Origin: Paraeggerthella sp964369725
GTDB lineage: Bacteria > Actinomycetota > Coriobacteriia > Coriobacteriales > Eggerthellaceae
Reading direction: 5' to 3'
Length of the DNA stretch: 64,000 nucleotides
NCBI GenBank assembly: GCA_964369725.1
Contig: CAYJGC010000002.1
Span: 1-64,000, forward strand
Below, in pieces: positions 1 to 8,217 of the stretch (the stretch's first letter is position 1; every line of letters starts with the position of its first letter). The notes under the pieces are model-generated. The model was not told where the DNA came from and did not search any database. It saw only the letters and a program-made list of their open reading frames with translations. The position numbers were made by a program, and so were the translations under genes.

Positions 1-19
1 ATAGAAGGGAAGCGCTAGA

Positions 20-48
20 AAAAGAAAAAACCAAACATTGTTTGGTTT
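20..48 (-). terminator. Rho-independent terminator of the tRNA-His/tRNA-Lys unit
   Basis: Perfect 9-bp arms (28-36 and 40-48) with a 3-nt loop. On the minus strand the hairpin is followed by a T-rich stretch, directly downstream of tRNA-Lys. Confidence 0.75.
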
Positions 49-59
49 TAAAAAGTTCA

Positions 60-135
60 TGGTGGGCCGTGAAGGATTCGAACCTTCGACCTTGGGATTA
101 AGAGTCCCCTGCTCTACCAACTAAGCTAACGGCCC
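60..135 (-). tRNA. tRNA-Lys (CTT)
   Basis: The minus strand folds as a full cloverleaf with acceptor GGGCCGT, T-loop TTCGAAT and anticodon loop CTCTTAA, so the anticodon is CTT, decoding AAG. The 3' CCA is encoded. The top anticodon-stem pair (27-43) reads G-A, a mismatch. It lies 83 bp downstream of tRNA-His on the same strand and probably shares its transcript. Confidence 0.95.
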
Positions 136-218
136 ATAAAAGTACTTTGCGCTAATGAAGCGGTTTGCTATTCTAGAGCATTCCGAACAAAGACGCAAGT
201 GCCATTCTCAAAAAATAC

Positions 219-296
219 TGGGGTGAGTGATGGGACTTGAACCCACGACCTCCAGAGCCACAATCTGGCGTTCTAGCCGACTGAACTACACCCACC
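219..296 (-). tRNA. tRNA-His (GTG)
   Basis: Cloverleaf on the minus strand with acceptor GTGGGTG and anticodon loop TTGTGGC (anticodon GTG). The extra G at position -1 can pair with C73, the family-specific identity element for histidyl-tRNA synthetase. CCA is encoded. Confidence 0.96.
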
Positions 297-623
297 AAGG
301 CACGAAGGGAAATTATACAGATACTTCTATGCAAGTGCAAGAGGAAATTTGTAAATACTTCTTAATATGCTGTACCGCTGGAGTAGCGAAACTTTCCATA
401 CTAGCCGCAACACGGATTAAGAAATCGCTGGGCTGTGTGAGTTCAGTTAGAATATAGGGAAAGCTTAGACAATGAGGCTTAGGTGAAGTTTAAAAAACGT
501 CTGCAGTCATGATGTACAGGTCCGTATGAAAAACGAGTAGTGATAGGGTTTTAGCTGGTGGATGGGCGTTTTGTTTATCTTATTAGGTTCTACAAAATTG
601 TAAAATTATTTGCTTCAGAAATA
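297..623. other. Intergenic stretch with no recognised gene
   Basis: About 330 bp between tRNA-His and the sstT terminator. Short open frames exist but lack ribosome-binding sites and resemble no family I know; the longest overlaps tRNA-His. The stretch presumably carries the tRNA promoter. I see no known RNA family here. Confidence 0.5.
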
Positions 624-652
624 ACAAAAGGCAACCTTAAGTCGCCTTTTGT
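624..652 (-). terminator. Terminator downstream of sstT
   Basis: Perfect 9-bp inverted repeat ACAAAAGGC / GCCTTTTGT (624-632 and 644-652), 28 bp after the sstT stop codon on the minus strand, followed by a moderately T-rich tail. Confidence 0.6.
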
Positions 653-679
653 AGAATTCAATAGAACTTATGCTGCTTA

Positions 680-1927
680 TTATTTGGTTGATTCGTTGCC
701 GTTAAATGTAATCTCCTTGCCTTCTTTGCGCCATTCGCGATATTCAGCTGTTGCGGTGAAAAGAGCGTCTGAAGAAGAGTTGAGTGCGGTTTCAAAAGAG
801 TCCTGAACAACGCCAATGATAAAGCCTATAGCGACGACTTGCATGGCGACATCGGCACCAATACCAAACAAGGAACAAGCAAGAGGTATCAATAAAAGAG
901 ATCCACCCGGAACGCCTGAAGCCCCACAAGCAGCCACAGCTGCAAGAACGCTCAGGATAACGGCAGTGGGGAAGTCGATAGCTATACCCATAGTGTGAGC
1001 AGTTGCCATGGTCATGGTGGTGATAGTGACGGCAGCTCCAGCCATATTGATTGTAGCTCCGAGAGGAATAGACACTGAATAAGTATTTTTGTTGAGACCT
1101 AGCTTGCGGCATAATTCTAAATTAACGGGAATATTTGCTGCAGAGCTGCGGGTGAAAAATGCAGTGATTGCACTGTCTTTTAGACAGCGAAATACAAGGG
1201 GGTAGGGGTTTTTGCGAGTTCCCCAAAAGACAAGCAGAGGATTGGTGACAAGAGCAATAAAGAGGATGCAGCCAACAAGGAGTAAAAGCATTTGACCGTA
1301 TTCGGTGAAAATTTCAATACCACTCGTGCTTACTGATGTGTAAACAAGCCCCAAAATGCCAAAAGGTGCCAAAGCGATAATCCAGCGTACCACTTGCGAA
1401 ACAGCATCCGCTACATTGGTGAAAAGATCTTTGGTATTTTGCTGGGCTGCACGAAGAGCTATGCCAAGAAGGATTGCCCATGCCAAAATGCCAAGATAAT
1501 TAGAGTTGATGAGTGCATCTACCGGATTTGCAACAATGTTCATAAACAGCGTTGTTAAGACTTCAGCAATTCCTGCCGGCGAAGTGCGGTCTGCGGCAGG
1601 GATATCAAGGGTGAGTGTAAGAGGAAAAAGATAACTTACAATAACTGCAATAAGTGCCGCAATAAAGGTGCTTGCTACATAAAGAAGGATAACAGACTTC
1701 ATTGATCCAGCGGCTTTTGCGTTTGCTAAAGCGCTGATTACAAGGAAAAAGACCAGAACCGGAGCGACTGCTTTTAATGCTGAAGAAAATAAAGTTCCCA
1801 TAAGCTCGATACTTGCAACATTAGGAAGAAAAATTCCCAACACGGTACCAATAACTAAGCCAGCTACAATGCGAGCAATAAGACTGATGTCATTCCATGC
1901 CCCCCAAGCTTTTTTGATTGCCTCCAT
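680..1927 (-). CDS. sstT: Serine/threonine:Na+ symporter SstT
   Basis: A 415-residue dicarboxylate/amino acid:cation symporter (DAACS family) importing serine and threonine with Na+ across the inner membrane. Length matches E. coli SstT (414). Multiple hydrophobic segments are visible, with family signatures TRSSAANIP at residues 259-267, LGATINMAGAA at 289-299 and GASGVPGGS at 335-343, which form the substrate and Na+ sites. The ATG at 1927 is preceded by AAAGGGG. It is monocistronic between tRNA-Leu and tRNA-His. Import of serine and threonine suits an amino-acid fermenter. The SstT assignment within DAACS is confident. Confidence 0.93.
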   Translation of the reverse strand: MEAIKKAWGAWNDISLIARIVAGLVIGTVLGIFLPNVASIELMGTLFSSALKAVAPVLVFFLVISALANAKAAGSMKSVILLYVASTFIAALIAVIVSYLFPLTLTLDIPAADRTSPAGIAEVLTTLFMNIVANPVDALINSNYLGILAWAILLGIALRAAQQNTKDLFTNVADAVSQVVRWIIALAPFGILGLVYTSVSTSGIEIFTEYGQMLLLLVGCILFIALVTNPLLVFWGTRKNPYPLVFRCLKDSAITAFFTRSSAANIPVNLELCRKLGLNKNTYSVSIPLGATINMAGAAVTITTMTMATAHTMGIAIDFPTAVILSVLAAVAACGASGVPGGSLLLIPLACSLFGIGADVAMQVVAIGFIIGVVQDSFETALNSSSDALFTATAEYREWRKEGKEITFNGNESTK

Positions 1928-1986
1928 ACGTGGATCAACCCCTTTCCTTGTTTACCTAATAAGATTCCAACCTCAAATTTGTGTTG

Positions 1987-2030
1987 CAAAAAAATTAAGG
2001 GGAGCGGGCCATAGGGCACGCTCCCCTTAA
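1987..2030 (-). terminator. Terminator of tRNA-Leu
   Basis: Long GC-rich inverted repeat with arms reading AAGGGGAGCG and CGCTCCCCTT. On the minus strand it is followed by AATTTTTTT, immediately downstream of tRNA-Leu and upstream of sstT. Confidence 0.85.
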
Positions 2031-2031
2031 T

Positions 2032-2116
2032 TGGTGCGGGCGAGAGGACTTGAACCTCCACGAGTCTCCTCACCAGAACCTAAACCTGGCGCGTCTGCCA
2101 ATTCCGCCACGCCCGC
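2032..2116 (-). tRNA. tRNA-Leu (TAG)
   Basis: 85-nt class II tRNA with acceptor GCGGGCG, long variable arm, anticodon loop TTTAGGT (anticodon TAG) and encoded CCA. Confidence 0.95.
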
Positions 2117-2253
2117 ACTCGCTCTGTGCAAAAAGCACGAAGAACATAATAACAAAAAAATAAGAAAAGGGAAGAACTATTTTTGACGATACCTTATTTC
2201 GTTGTGACCTAATCTCCATGGTTTGTTCGGTTGACTTCACTTTCTCTTAATGC

Positions 2254-2265
2254 GAACATAAGTTC
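2254..2265. promoter_or_regulatory. LexA/DinR-type SOS box
   Basis: Perfect GAAC-ATAA-GTTC palindrome, matching the GAAC-N4-GTTC core recognised by LexA in Gram-positive bacteria. It sits 38 bp upstream of the Y-family polymerase start and immediately before a -10-like TATTAT (2266-2271), where LexA would block transcription. Confidence 0.75.
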
Positions 2266-2303
2266 TATTATGAAGTCTTAAAAAGAAGGAGTGTTGTCTA
2301 AGT

Positions 2304-3572
2304 ATGGAACGGGTGATTTTGCATAGCGACATGAATTCTTTTTACGCTAGCGTTGAACAGGCTCAATGTCCAGAATTGAGAGGAAAGCCTATTGCGGTTG
2401 CAGGGAAGGAAGAATTGCGTCACGGTATTATTTTGACTAAGAGTATCGAAGCGAAAGCCTACGGCATCAAAACTGCGGAACCGTTATGGCAGGCGCGTAA
2501 AAAATGTCCTCACCTTATTATTGTTCCGCCGCGCTATAAACTTTATCAACGATATTCAGAAATGGCGCGTGAGATATACAACCAGTATACCGACTTGGTT
2601 GAGCCTTTCGGTTTAGATGAAAGTTGGCTTGATGTAACCGGCTCGCTTTGGCGCCATGGATGGAACGCTCATGAAATTGCATCAGAAATTAGTGGGCGGA
2701 TAAAGCAAGAATTAGGAGTAACAGTATCTATTGGAGTAAGCTGGAATAAGGTTTTTGCAAAATTTGGAAGTGATTATAAAAAACCTGACGCCATTACCAC
2801 TATAGACAAAGGGAACTATCAAGAAATCGTATGGAACGCCCCGGTACGGGAGCTTTTATATGTAGGTGCTGCAACTCAGCGTAAACTTCATGCGTCTAAT
2901 ATTCACACCATCGGGGAGCTTGCTCATGCTTCAGATGCTTTCTTGCAGCGACGTTTTGGCAAGGTAGGGTTTATCTTGCGTACGTATGCTCGCGGGGAAG
3001 ACATAGCAGAAGTCTTACCCTATGACTCGTATAAGCGCAAGGTGGATAGAACCATCAAAAGCTACGGCAATGGATTAACTACTTCGCATGATATCGTGAG
3101 CACGGTAGATGCCAAAGCTCTTATTTGGTTGTTGTCTGAATCAGTAGCGCAACGTCTAAGAGAAGATGGTATGCGGGCTCGTACGGTAAGCATTGGAGTG
3201 CGCAGTGCTCTTGATTTGTCAGGGTATGGAAGGCAGGTCAAGCTGCGGAGGCCTACGGCATCTACTTCCGATATTGCACACGCTGCCTTCAATCTACTTG
3301 CTTTACATGAACCTCTTGATAAAGAGCATCCTCTGCGAGCGTTATCTGTACGGGCAACAGACCTCTCTGTCTTAGAAGACTCGACACAACTTTCTCTTTT
3401 TGAAGATACAAATAATCAGAAAGAGAAGTTGGATTTTGTTATTGATGATTTAAGGCGGCGGTATGGTAACACTTGTATTGTTAGAGGTGTTGAATTGGCG
3501 GACAAAACACTTGCTGGAACAGATATTAAAAAAGAAAACACGGTACATCCAATAGGTGTTTTTTATCGTTGA
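2304..3572 (+). CDS. dinB: Y-family (DinB/Pol IV-like) translesion DNA polymerase
   Basis: A 422-residue error-prone polymerase for lesion bypass. The N-terminal catalytic motif HSDMNSFYASVE carries Asp9; the second acidic motif is GLDESWLDV with Asp105-Glu106, where classical DinB has SIDEAFLD. A helix-hairpin-helix region follows around 185-230 and a little-finger domain from about 245. QLSLF at 362-366 is a canonical beta-clamp-binding peptide. A purine-rich site, AAGAAGGAG, precedes the ATG. The SOS box upstream predicts damage induction. The altered GLDES motif suggests a DinB subgroup rather than orthodox Pol IV. Confidence 0.92.
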   Translation: MERVILHSDMNSFYASVEQAQCPELRGKPIAVAGKEELRHGIILTKSIEAKAYGIKTAEPLWQARKKCPHLIIVPPRYKLYQRYSEMAREIYNQYTDLVEPFGLDESWLDVTGSLWRHGWNAHEIASEISGRIKQELGVTVSIGVSWNKVFAKFGSDYKKPDAITTIDKGNYQEIVWNAPVRELLYVGAATQRKLHASNIHTIGELAHASDAFLQRRFGKVGFILRTYARGEDIAEVLPYDSYKRKVDRTIKSYGNGLTTSHDIVSTVDAKALIWLLSESVAQRLREDGMRARTVSIGVRSALDLSGYGRQVKLRRPTASTSDIAHAAFNLLALHEPLDKEHPLRALSVRATDLSVLEDSTQLSLFEDTNNQKEKLDFVIDDLRRRYGNTCIVRGVELADKTLAGTDIKKENTVHPIGVFYR

Positions 3573-3690
3573 GTAAAGCTTCAAGAAGGTGATAGACAGG
3601 AGTAGATCCTGTGGCTATTAAAAAGCTACTATATTGATGGAGTGTTGCAACGTAGCAATCTTTGAGAATTTTTTAGAAGGAGGTGGAGAG

Positions 3691-3954
3691 GTGGTGCAGG
3701 GTATAGAAAGTTGGCGCAAGCGTTATGTTGAAGTGCTCGTTCGTTATTTTGAAGATGGAACGTATAGGCCTCTTTCTATTGTATGGGAAGATGGTCGCAT
3801 TTTTGACATAGATGAAGTAATGGACAAGCGTCGCGCTGCTTCGCTTAAAGTAGGTGGTGTGGGAACGCGTTTTATTGTCCGCATTGGAGGTAAAAGCACT
3901 TGTCTCTATTTTGAGGACCCCCGTTGGTTTGTGGAAGAAGTAATTTCAAAATAA
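3691..3954 (+). CDS. Small conserved protein companion to the Y-family polymerase (DUF6504-like)
   Basis: An 87-residue soluble protein. I chose GTG at 3691 because AGAAGGAGG lies just upstream at 3676-3684; an upstream ATG at 3634 has no such site. The pattern (a basic start, then RPLSIVWEDGRIFDIDEV, then IVRIGGKSTCLYFEDPRWF) resembles the short beta-rich DUF6504 proteins encoded beside Y-family polymerases. The match is recalled, not searched. It lies 118 bp after the polymerase and is probably co-transcribed, so a DNA-damage role is plausible by context only. Confidence 0.6.
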   Translation: MVQGIESWRKRYVEVLVRYFEDGTYRPLSIVWEDGRIFDIDEVMDKRRAASLKVGGVGTRFIVRIGGKSTCLYFEDPRWFVEEVISK

Positions 3955-3984
3955 ACGCCGCACTTCATGAAAGAAATGCGGCGT
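3955..3984. terminator. Terminator between the polymerase unit and ahcY
   Basis: Hairpin with arms CGCCGCA and TGCGGCG between convergent genes. The T-richer side (TTTATTTTG) is on the minus strand, so it mainly suits ahcY but could work both ways. Confidence 0.6.
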
Positions 3985-4011
3985 AGCGGGTGTAATCTGT
4001 TGAGCTAGGTG

Positions 4012-5277
4012 CTAAGCCTGTTCAAAGTTCCATGAATTCATATAGGAAATTTGCTCTTCCGTTAGGGTGTCAATTTCAAGATTAAGGGTTTCAAGTTTGA
4101 CTCGTGCAACGCTTTCATCAATAGCAGCAGGCACATCGTAAACCATATTTTCAAGTTCGGCGGCATGTTTGAAAAGATATTCTGCAGCTAGTGCTTGATT
4201 GGCAAAGCTCATATCCATAACGCTTGCTGGATGCCCTTCGGCACACGCAAGGTTTACTAAACGACCCTGTGCTAAAACAATAATCGTGCGTCCATCGGCA
4301 AGAGTGTACTCTTCCACTAAAGGTTTAATTTCTTCAACTTTAACAGCATGTTCTTCTAGCCAAGTAATATTAATTTCGGAATCAAAATGGCCAGAGTTGC
4401 AAATAATAGCTCCATTTTTCATGCTTTCAAAAGCTGGAGCGTCAACAACTTTGCAGTTGCCGGTAACGGTAACCCAGACATCGGCAAAGCGAGCTGCATC
4501 TTGCGCTTTCATGACACGGAAGCCTTCCATATGTGCTTCAAGTGCTTTGAGTGGATCAACCTCGCAAATAATGACGTTCATGCCCATACCGCTTGCACGA
4601 CGTGCAAGACCGCTTCCGCAGAATCCATATCCAGAAATTACTATAGTGCGTCCGCAGAGCAAACGGTTGGTAGCGCGCACAATACCGTCAAGAGTGCTTT
4701 GTCCCGTACCGTAATGATTGTCGAAGCAGTGTTTGGTATTTGCATCGTTGATATTGAAAACAGGATAGGCAAGTGTTCCTTCTGCCGCCATTGATGCGAG
4801 GCGAATAACACCCGTTGTTGTTTCTTCGGTTCCGCCAATAACATGGGTAAGCTTGTCGGTGAACTTGGTATGCAATGCAGTGTCAAGGTCAGCACCATCG
4901 TCCATGATGATTTGAGGATTGGTGGCAATAACTGCCTCAATATGACGGTCGTATGTCTCCATGTCTTCTCCGGTAATAGCATACACATTTACGCCAAAGT
5001 CACGGACGAGAGAAGCGGCAGTATCATCTTGGGTAGAGAGAGGGTTTGATGCGCAAAGAGTAACCTCAGCTCCTGAAGCAACGAGCGCACGCATAAGGTT
5101 GGCAGTTTCAGTGGTAACATGCATGCAGGCACCAATACGAATACCTTCTAAGGGGCGCTCTCGTTCAAAGCGCTCGCGGATCGACGCAAGGACGGGCATA
5201 TCGCGGTCTGCCCACATAATACGCGCAAGGCCCGCATCAGCAAGATTAATGTCGTGAATGTCACAATTTTGAGACAT
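4012..5277 (-). CDS. ahcY: Adenosylhomocysteinase
   Basis: A 421-residue NAD-dependent enzyme hydrolysing S-adenosylhomocysteine to homocysteine and adenosine, recycling the by-product of methyl transfer. Visible are the substrate-domain motifs HVTTETANL and NDANTKHCFDN (active-site Lys-Asp), the Rossmann motif GYGFCGSGLARR, and SGHFDSEI. The protein ends without the C-terminal KPxHYRY tail of longer bacterial and eukaryotic enzymes, placing it with the shorter thermophile/archaeal-like form. ATG at 5277 is preceded by CACGGAGGAATTC; an upstream in-frame start would add an unconserved 59-residue extension. It is transcribed alone. Confidence 0.93.
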   Translation of the reverse strand: MSQNCDIHDINLADAGLARIMWADRDMPVLASIRERFERERPLEGIRIGACMHVTTETANLMRALVASGAEVTLCASNPLSTQDDTAASLVRDFGVNVYAITGEDMETYDRHIEAVIATNPQIIMDDGADLDTALHTKFTDKLTHVIGGTEETTTGVIRLASMAAEGTLAYPVFNINDANTKHCFDNHYGTGQSTLDGIVRATNRLLCGRTIVISGYGFCGSGLARRASGMGMNVIICEVDPLKALEAHMEGFRVMKAQDAARFADVWVTVTGNCKVVDAPAFESMKNGAIICNSGHFDSEINITWLEEHAVKVEEIKPLVEEYTLADGRTIIVLAQGRLVNLACAEGHPASVMDMSFANQALAAEYLFKHAAELENMVYDVPAAIDESVARVKLETLNLEIDTLTEEQISYMNSWNFEQA

Positions 5278-5588
5278 GAATTCCTCCGTGTGTAGTTTAT
5301 TGCTTAACTGTGCGTGATAGGGTATCACACGCAAGGCATTGGGAAGAAAAATGCAACAAGATAGCAGCAAATAGATAGCAAGACTCTGAAAAGGTTTAAT
5401 AGTGGAGGTATTTCGGGCGTTATCTTGTGAAGGTATGATGAAGACTGACTGCATAATCCTTAGATTTTCTCTATGATAATTGCAATAAAAGCAACGAATT
5501 TGTTTTCTTCGCTTAAAACTTTTTAATTGTCGTGTATTCTTTATTGTCCTTATAAATTAGTTTGCGGTGTTGGAGAAAGAAGATAATT
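5278..5588. promoter_or_regulatory. Divergent promoter region of ahcY and the glycosyltransferase gene
   Basis: 310 bp. On the plus strand TTGTCG (5527-5532) and TATAAA (5551-5556), 18 bp apart, form a plausible promoter for the glycosyltransferase. Near ahcY an imperfect inverted repeat (about 5311-5334, arms GCGTGATA and TATCACACGC) lies in the likely leader. It does not match the SAH riboswitch as I know it. Confidence 0.4.
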
Positions 5589-6896
5589 GTGCTGAGTCAG
5601 GTTTCGTTTGTAGATATTTTTAACTTCTGCATATTTCTTACCTTTACTTTTTGCTACACCTATCAGTTGTATTATGTGTTCGTAGTTCTTACTCGCCAGC
5701 CAAAAAAGTTAGAGGCAAAAGAGAATCATAAATATGCGGTAATGGTTTCTGCGCGTAACGAGGGAGCGGTTATAGCAGACCTCATACGTTCAATTCGAAT
5801 GCAAAATTATCCATCGGATTTGATAGATATATTTGTTATCGCAGATAATTGCACTGACAACACTGCTGAAGTTGCTCGCGACTCTGGCGCCACGGTTTTT
5901 GTGCGTAACAACACTGAAAAAATTGGCAAAGGTTATGCGCTTGACTATGGATTTCAGTTTATCCAAGAAGAATATGCTCACAAAGGTTACGAGGCCTTCT
6001 TTGTTTTTGATGCGGATAATGTTTTGGACGAAAACTACTTCCGTGAAATGAATAAAACCTATGACAATGGGGCAAAAGCTTCAACGAGTTATCGTAATTC
6101 AAAAAACTATGGATCGAATTGGATTTCTGCAGGTTATGCCGTATGGTTTTTACGCGAGGCAAAGTTTTTGAATCAGGCACGCCTTACGCTTAACACAAGC
6201 TGTGCAATATCGGGCACAGGGTTTTTTATAGCTGCCGACGTGATCAATGGTCACGGCGGATGGAAGTGGCATTTGCTGACTGAGGACATTGAATTTTCAG
6301 CCAATTCAATTGCTGAAGGTGTACGAATTAGCTATTGCCCAACAGCAATTCTTTACGATGAACAGCCTATGACATTTCGCGATTCATGGAATCAGCGCTT
6401 TAGATGGGCAAAGGGTTTTTACCAGGTGCTGGGAAAATACAGTGGTTCATTGTTGAAAGGGATTTTCACTAATCCCAAAGGCTTTCGTTTTGCTTGCTAT
6501 GACATGTTTATGACCGTTGCTCCCGGAATGCTTCTTACCATTGCTGCAGTGGCGTTTAATGCGTCGGTGATCATTTTGTCTCTTCTTGGGCTGATGCCGT
6601 CTTATATCATCATTGAATCTTCAATCGTTTCTATTGTTTTTTGTTTGTTCAACTACTTCATTTTTATGTTTGCCTTTGGTGTTTTGACGACTATTGTCGA
6701 ATGGAAGTCTATACGTTCGACTAGCAAGAAAAAAATATTTTATATGTTTACGTTCCCCATTTTTATGATTACTTATATTCCTATAGCCTTAGTAGCTTTG
6801 GTGCGCAAATGTCAGTGGAAGCCTATTCGTCATAGCGTATCAGTAGATGTGAGTGAGTTTGCGCACGTTCAAGATTCTTCACACCCTGAAAAATAA
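5589..6896 (+). CDS. Membrane-embedded processive family 2 glycosyltransferase
   Basis: A 435-residue inner-membrane GT2 enzyme of the cellulose/poly-GlcNAc synthase type. An N-terminal membrane segment (about residues 8-32) precedes the GT-A domain, with DNCTDNT, DADN, the TEDIEFS motif and QRFRWAKG, the (Q/R)xxRW signature of processive enzymes. At least two further membrane segments follow. I chose GTG at 5589 because GGAGAAAG precedes it; a TTG 27 bp upstream is the alternative. The sugar and product (capsule, exopolysaccharide or glycolipid) cannot be read. It stands alone, with no partner synthase gene nearby. Confidence 0.85.
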   Translation: MLSQVSFVDIFNFCIFLTFTFCYTYQLYYVFVVLTRQPKKLEAKENHKYAVMVSARNEGAVIADLIRSIRMQNYPSDLIDIFVIADNCTDNTAEVARDSGATVFVRNNTEKIGKGYALDYGFQFIQEEYAHKGYEAFFVFDADNVLDENYFREMNKTYDNGAKASTSYRNSKNYGSNWISAGYAVWFLREAKFLNQARLTLNTSCAISGTGFFIAADVINGHGGWKWHLLTEDIEFSANSIAEGVRISYCPTAILYDEQPMTFRDSWNQRFRWAKGFYQVLGKYSGSLLKGIFTNPKGFRFACYDMFMTVAPGMLLTIAAVAFNASVIILSLLGLMPSYIIIESSIVSIVFCLFNYFIFMFAFGVLTTIVEWKSIRSTSKKKIFYMFTFPIFMITYIPIALVALVRKCQWKPIRHSVSVDVSEFAHVQDSSHPEK

Positions 6897-6945
6897 CGTA
6901 AAGCATCTTTAGTTTTGCCTGACTTGAAGGACGACTAAGTTTTGC

Positions 6946-7791
6946 TCACCACGTACGCGCAAAGGTAATGCAAGATACTGTTTCTACACCTGCTGCTTTA
7001 GCGGTCTCTGCAGCTGTGAGAAGAGTTGCTCCTGTAGTGTATACGTCGTCCACTAAAATGATATGTTTAGGTATGGCGCAGTTGTCCAAAAGGCGAAAAC
7101 AGCCGGCCATATTGCTAAGCCGGTTGCTGCGACTTAGTTTTCTTTGGTCGCGCGTATGGGGTGCTTTGAATAGTGAATATGTTTCTAGGTTAAGTTGATT
7201 TGCAAATGATTCCGATAAGTCTTTGGAGTGATCAAAACCTCGTCGCCTTCGGGCCGCAGCGGTGGCAGGGATGGGTACAACAGACGTTTTATCCGTCAAC
7301 CATGCTGGATTAACAACTTGTGTCATAAGCTTAGCCATAACTTCTACAAGACGTCTTTCTCCAAGGTCTTTCCAGATTCTTACGAGTTGTAGAGCTTTAT
7401 TATCGAGAATTACCGCGCTTGCACAGTGTTCAAACGGTAAAGAGTATTTTCCTAATTCCGCAAGGGTAAGCTCGTTGCATTCAGTACACTGTATTTTTCC
7501 CTGTGGTGCGCCACACCGCGGACAAGCCTGCCACCAGTCAAGATAGATAAGATTAAGCTTGCATTGAGGGCAGACTAATTCGTTTGGCCTATCACATATA
7601 GCACAGCGCGTGGGCCAAATTGTTTCTGAAAAAGCTTCGCATAATGTTTTTATAAGAGGGCGTCTTGCTATGTGTTGCGTCTGAGTAAAAGAGTTAGAAG
7701 CGGTTTGAATGAAGTTTTGCTCTCGTGAAGATGTAGGATGATTTTTGTAAGTCCGTTTCATGCTTGAAAGCTTAGCATTCAAAAGCTGCAT
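6946..7791 (-). CDS. comF: ComF-family phosphoribosyltransferase-like protein
   Basis: Up to 281 residues. A double zinc ribbon (CAICDRP, CPQC, CPRCG, CTEC, about residues 61-105) is followed by a type I phosphoribosyltransferase domain ending in VDDVYTTGATL, the PRPP-binding loop. Family members (ComFC/GntX) act in DNA uptake for transformation; their reaction is not established. No other competence gene is in the window. The first about 45 residues are polar and unlike the family, and no ribosome-binding site precedes the ATG at 7791, so the true start may be at Met11 or later. Confidence 0.85.
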   Translation of the reverse strand: MQLLNAKLSSMKRTYKNHPTSSREQNFIQTASNSFTQTQHIARRPLIKTLCEAFSETIWPTRCAICDRPNELVCPQCKLNLIYLDWWQACPRCGAPQGKIQCTECNELTLAELGKYSLPFEHCASAVILDNKALQLVRIWKDLGERRLVEVMAKLMTQVVNPAWLTDKTSVVPIPATAAARRRRGFDHSKDLSESFANQLNLETYSLFKAPHTRDQRKLSRSNRLSNMAGCFRLLDNCAIPKHIILVDDVYTTGATLLTAAETAKAAGVETVSCITFARTW

Positions 7792-8217
7792 GTAATCTTA
7801 ACAGTGTTTTGCATGAATCAAGCATGAACATAGCGCGATTCTTGTTTGTGTGCGATAGAGTAAACAAGGTAAGGGAATTTATCTGCAAATAGAGCAGATT
7901 CCTATTGTGTGGTTATGGCAACTTCTATGTTCTGCTAAACTAAGTAAGCTTCTTTTGAGTCTGTAGTTGCGGGTGTTAACCTTAGTCCAAGGCAGATGCG
8001 GTCAAAAGGATCCACGTAAGTTATGTAGCTTTGCATAGCGATCATGGCGTATCCTAGAGGTAAGTCGCACCGCTTGTAAATTGTAAGCGGCATACCGTCG
8101 CAACAAGCGAGAGAACGTACGGCGCAAGCTTTAGTTCCAGTGCGCGGGTGTGGGGGCAAAGACTAGGTCAGTCAAAAGAAGCGCTTATTTAAGAGCGTAA
8201 GATAAAGGTAGGTTAGC
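7792..8217. other. Intergenic region between comF and the solute-binding lipoprotein gene
   Basis: 426 bp separating divergent genes. It must hold both promoters. The only long open frame is the doubtful minus-strand one listed separately (7935-8159). The stretch from about 7965 to 8160 looks GC-richer than its surroundings. No known structured RNA was recognised. Confidence 0.4.
7935..8159 (-). CDS. Doubtful small ORF, 74 codons, no recognised family
   Basis: A TTG-initiated frame with no upstream ribosome-binding site; an internal ATG at residue 23 also lacks one. The translation is not low-complexity and contains several cysteines and a plausible hydrophobic core (PLGYAMIAMQ). Codon choice is unremarkable. 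It could be a real small gene, a remnant, or part of an unrecognised RNA. I would not call it without homologues. Confidence 0.2.
   Translation of the reverse strand: MPPHPRTGTKACAVRSLACCDGMPLTIYKRCDLPLGYAMIAMQSYITYVDPFDRICLGLRLTPATTDSKEAYLV

Noticed and set aside
227..457. 76-codon plus-strand frame near the left edge
   Set aside because: It overlaps tRNA-His in antisense and matches nothing.
4199..4714. Plus-strand frame of 171 codons antisense to ahcY
   Set aside because: It lies wholly inside a strongly conserved gene; composition matches an antisense shadow.
5278..5460. SAH riboswitch upstream of ahcY
   Set aside because: The conserved core of that class is not visible; only an imperfect hairpin is.
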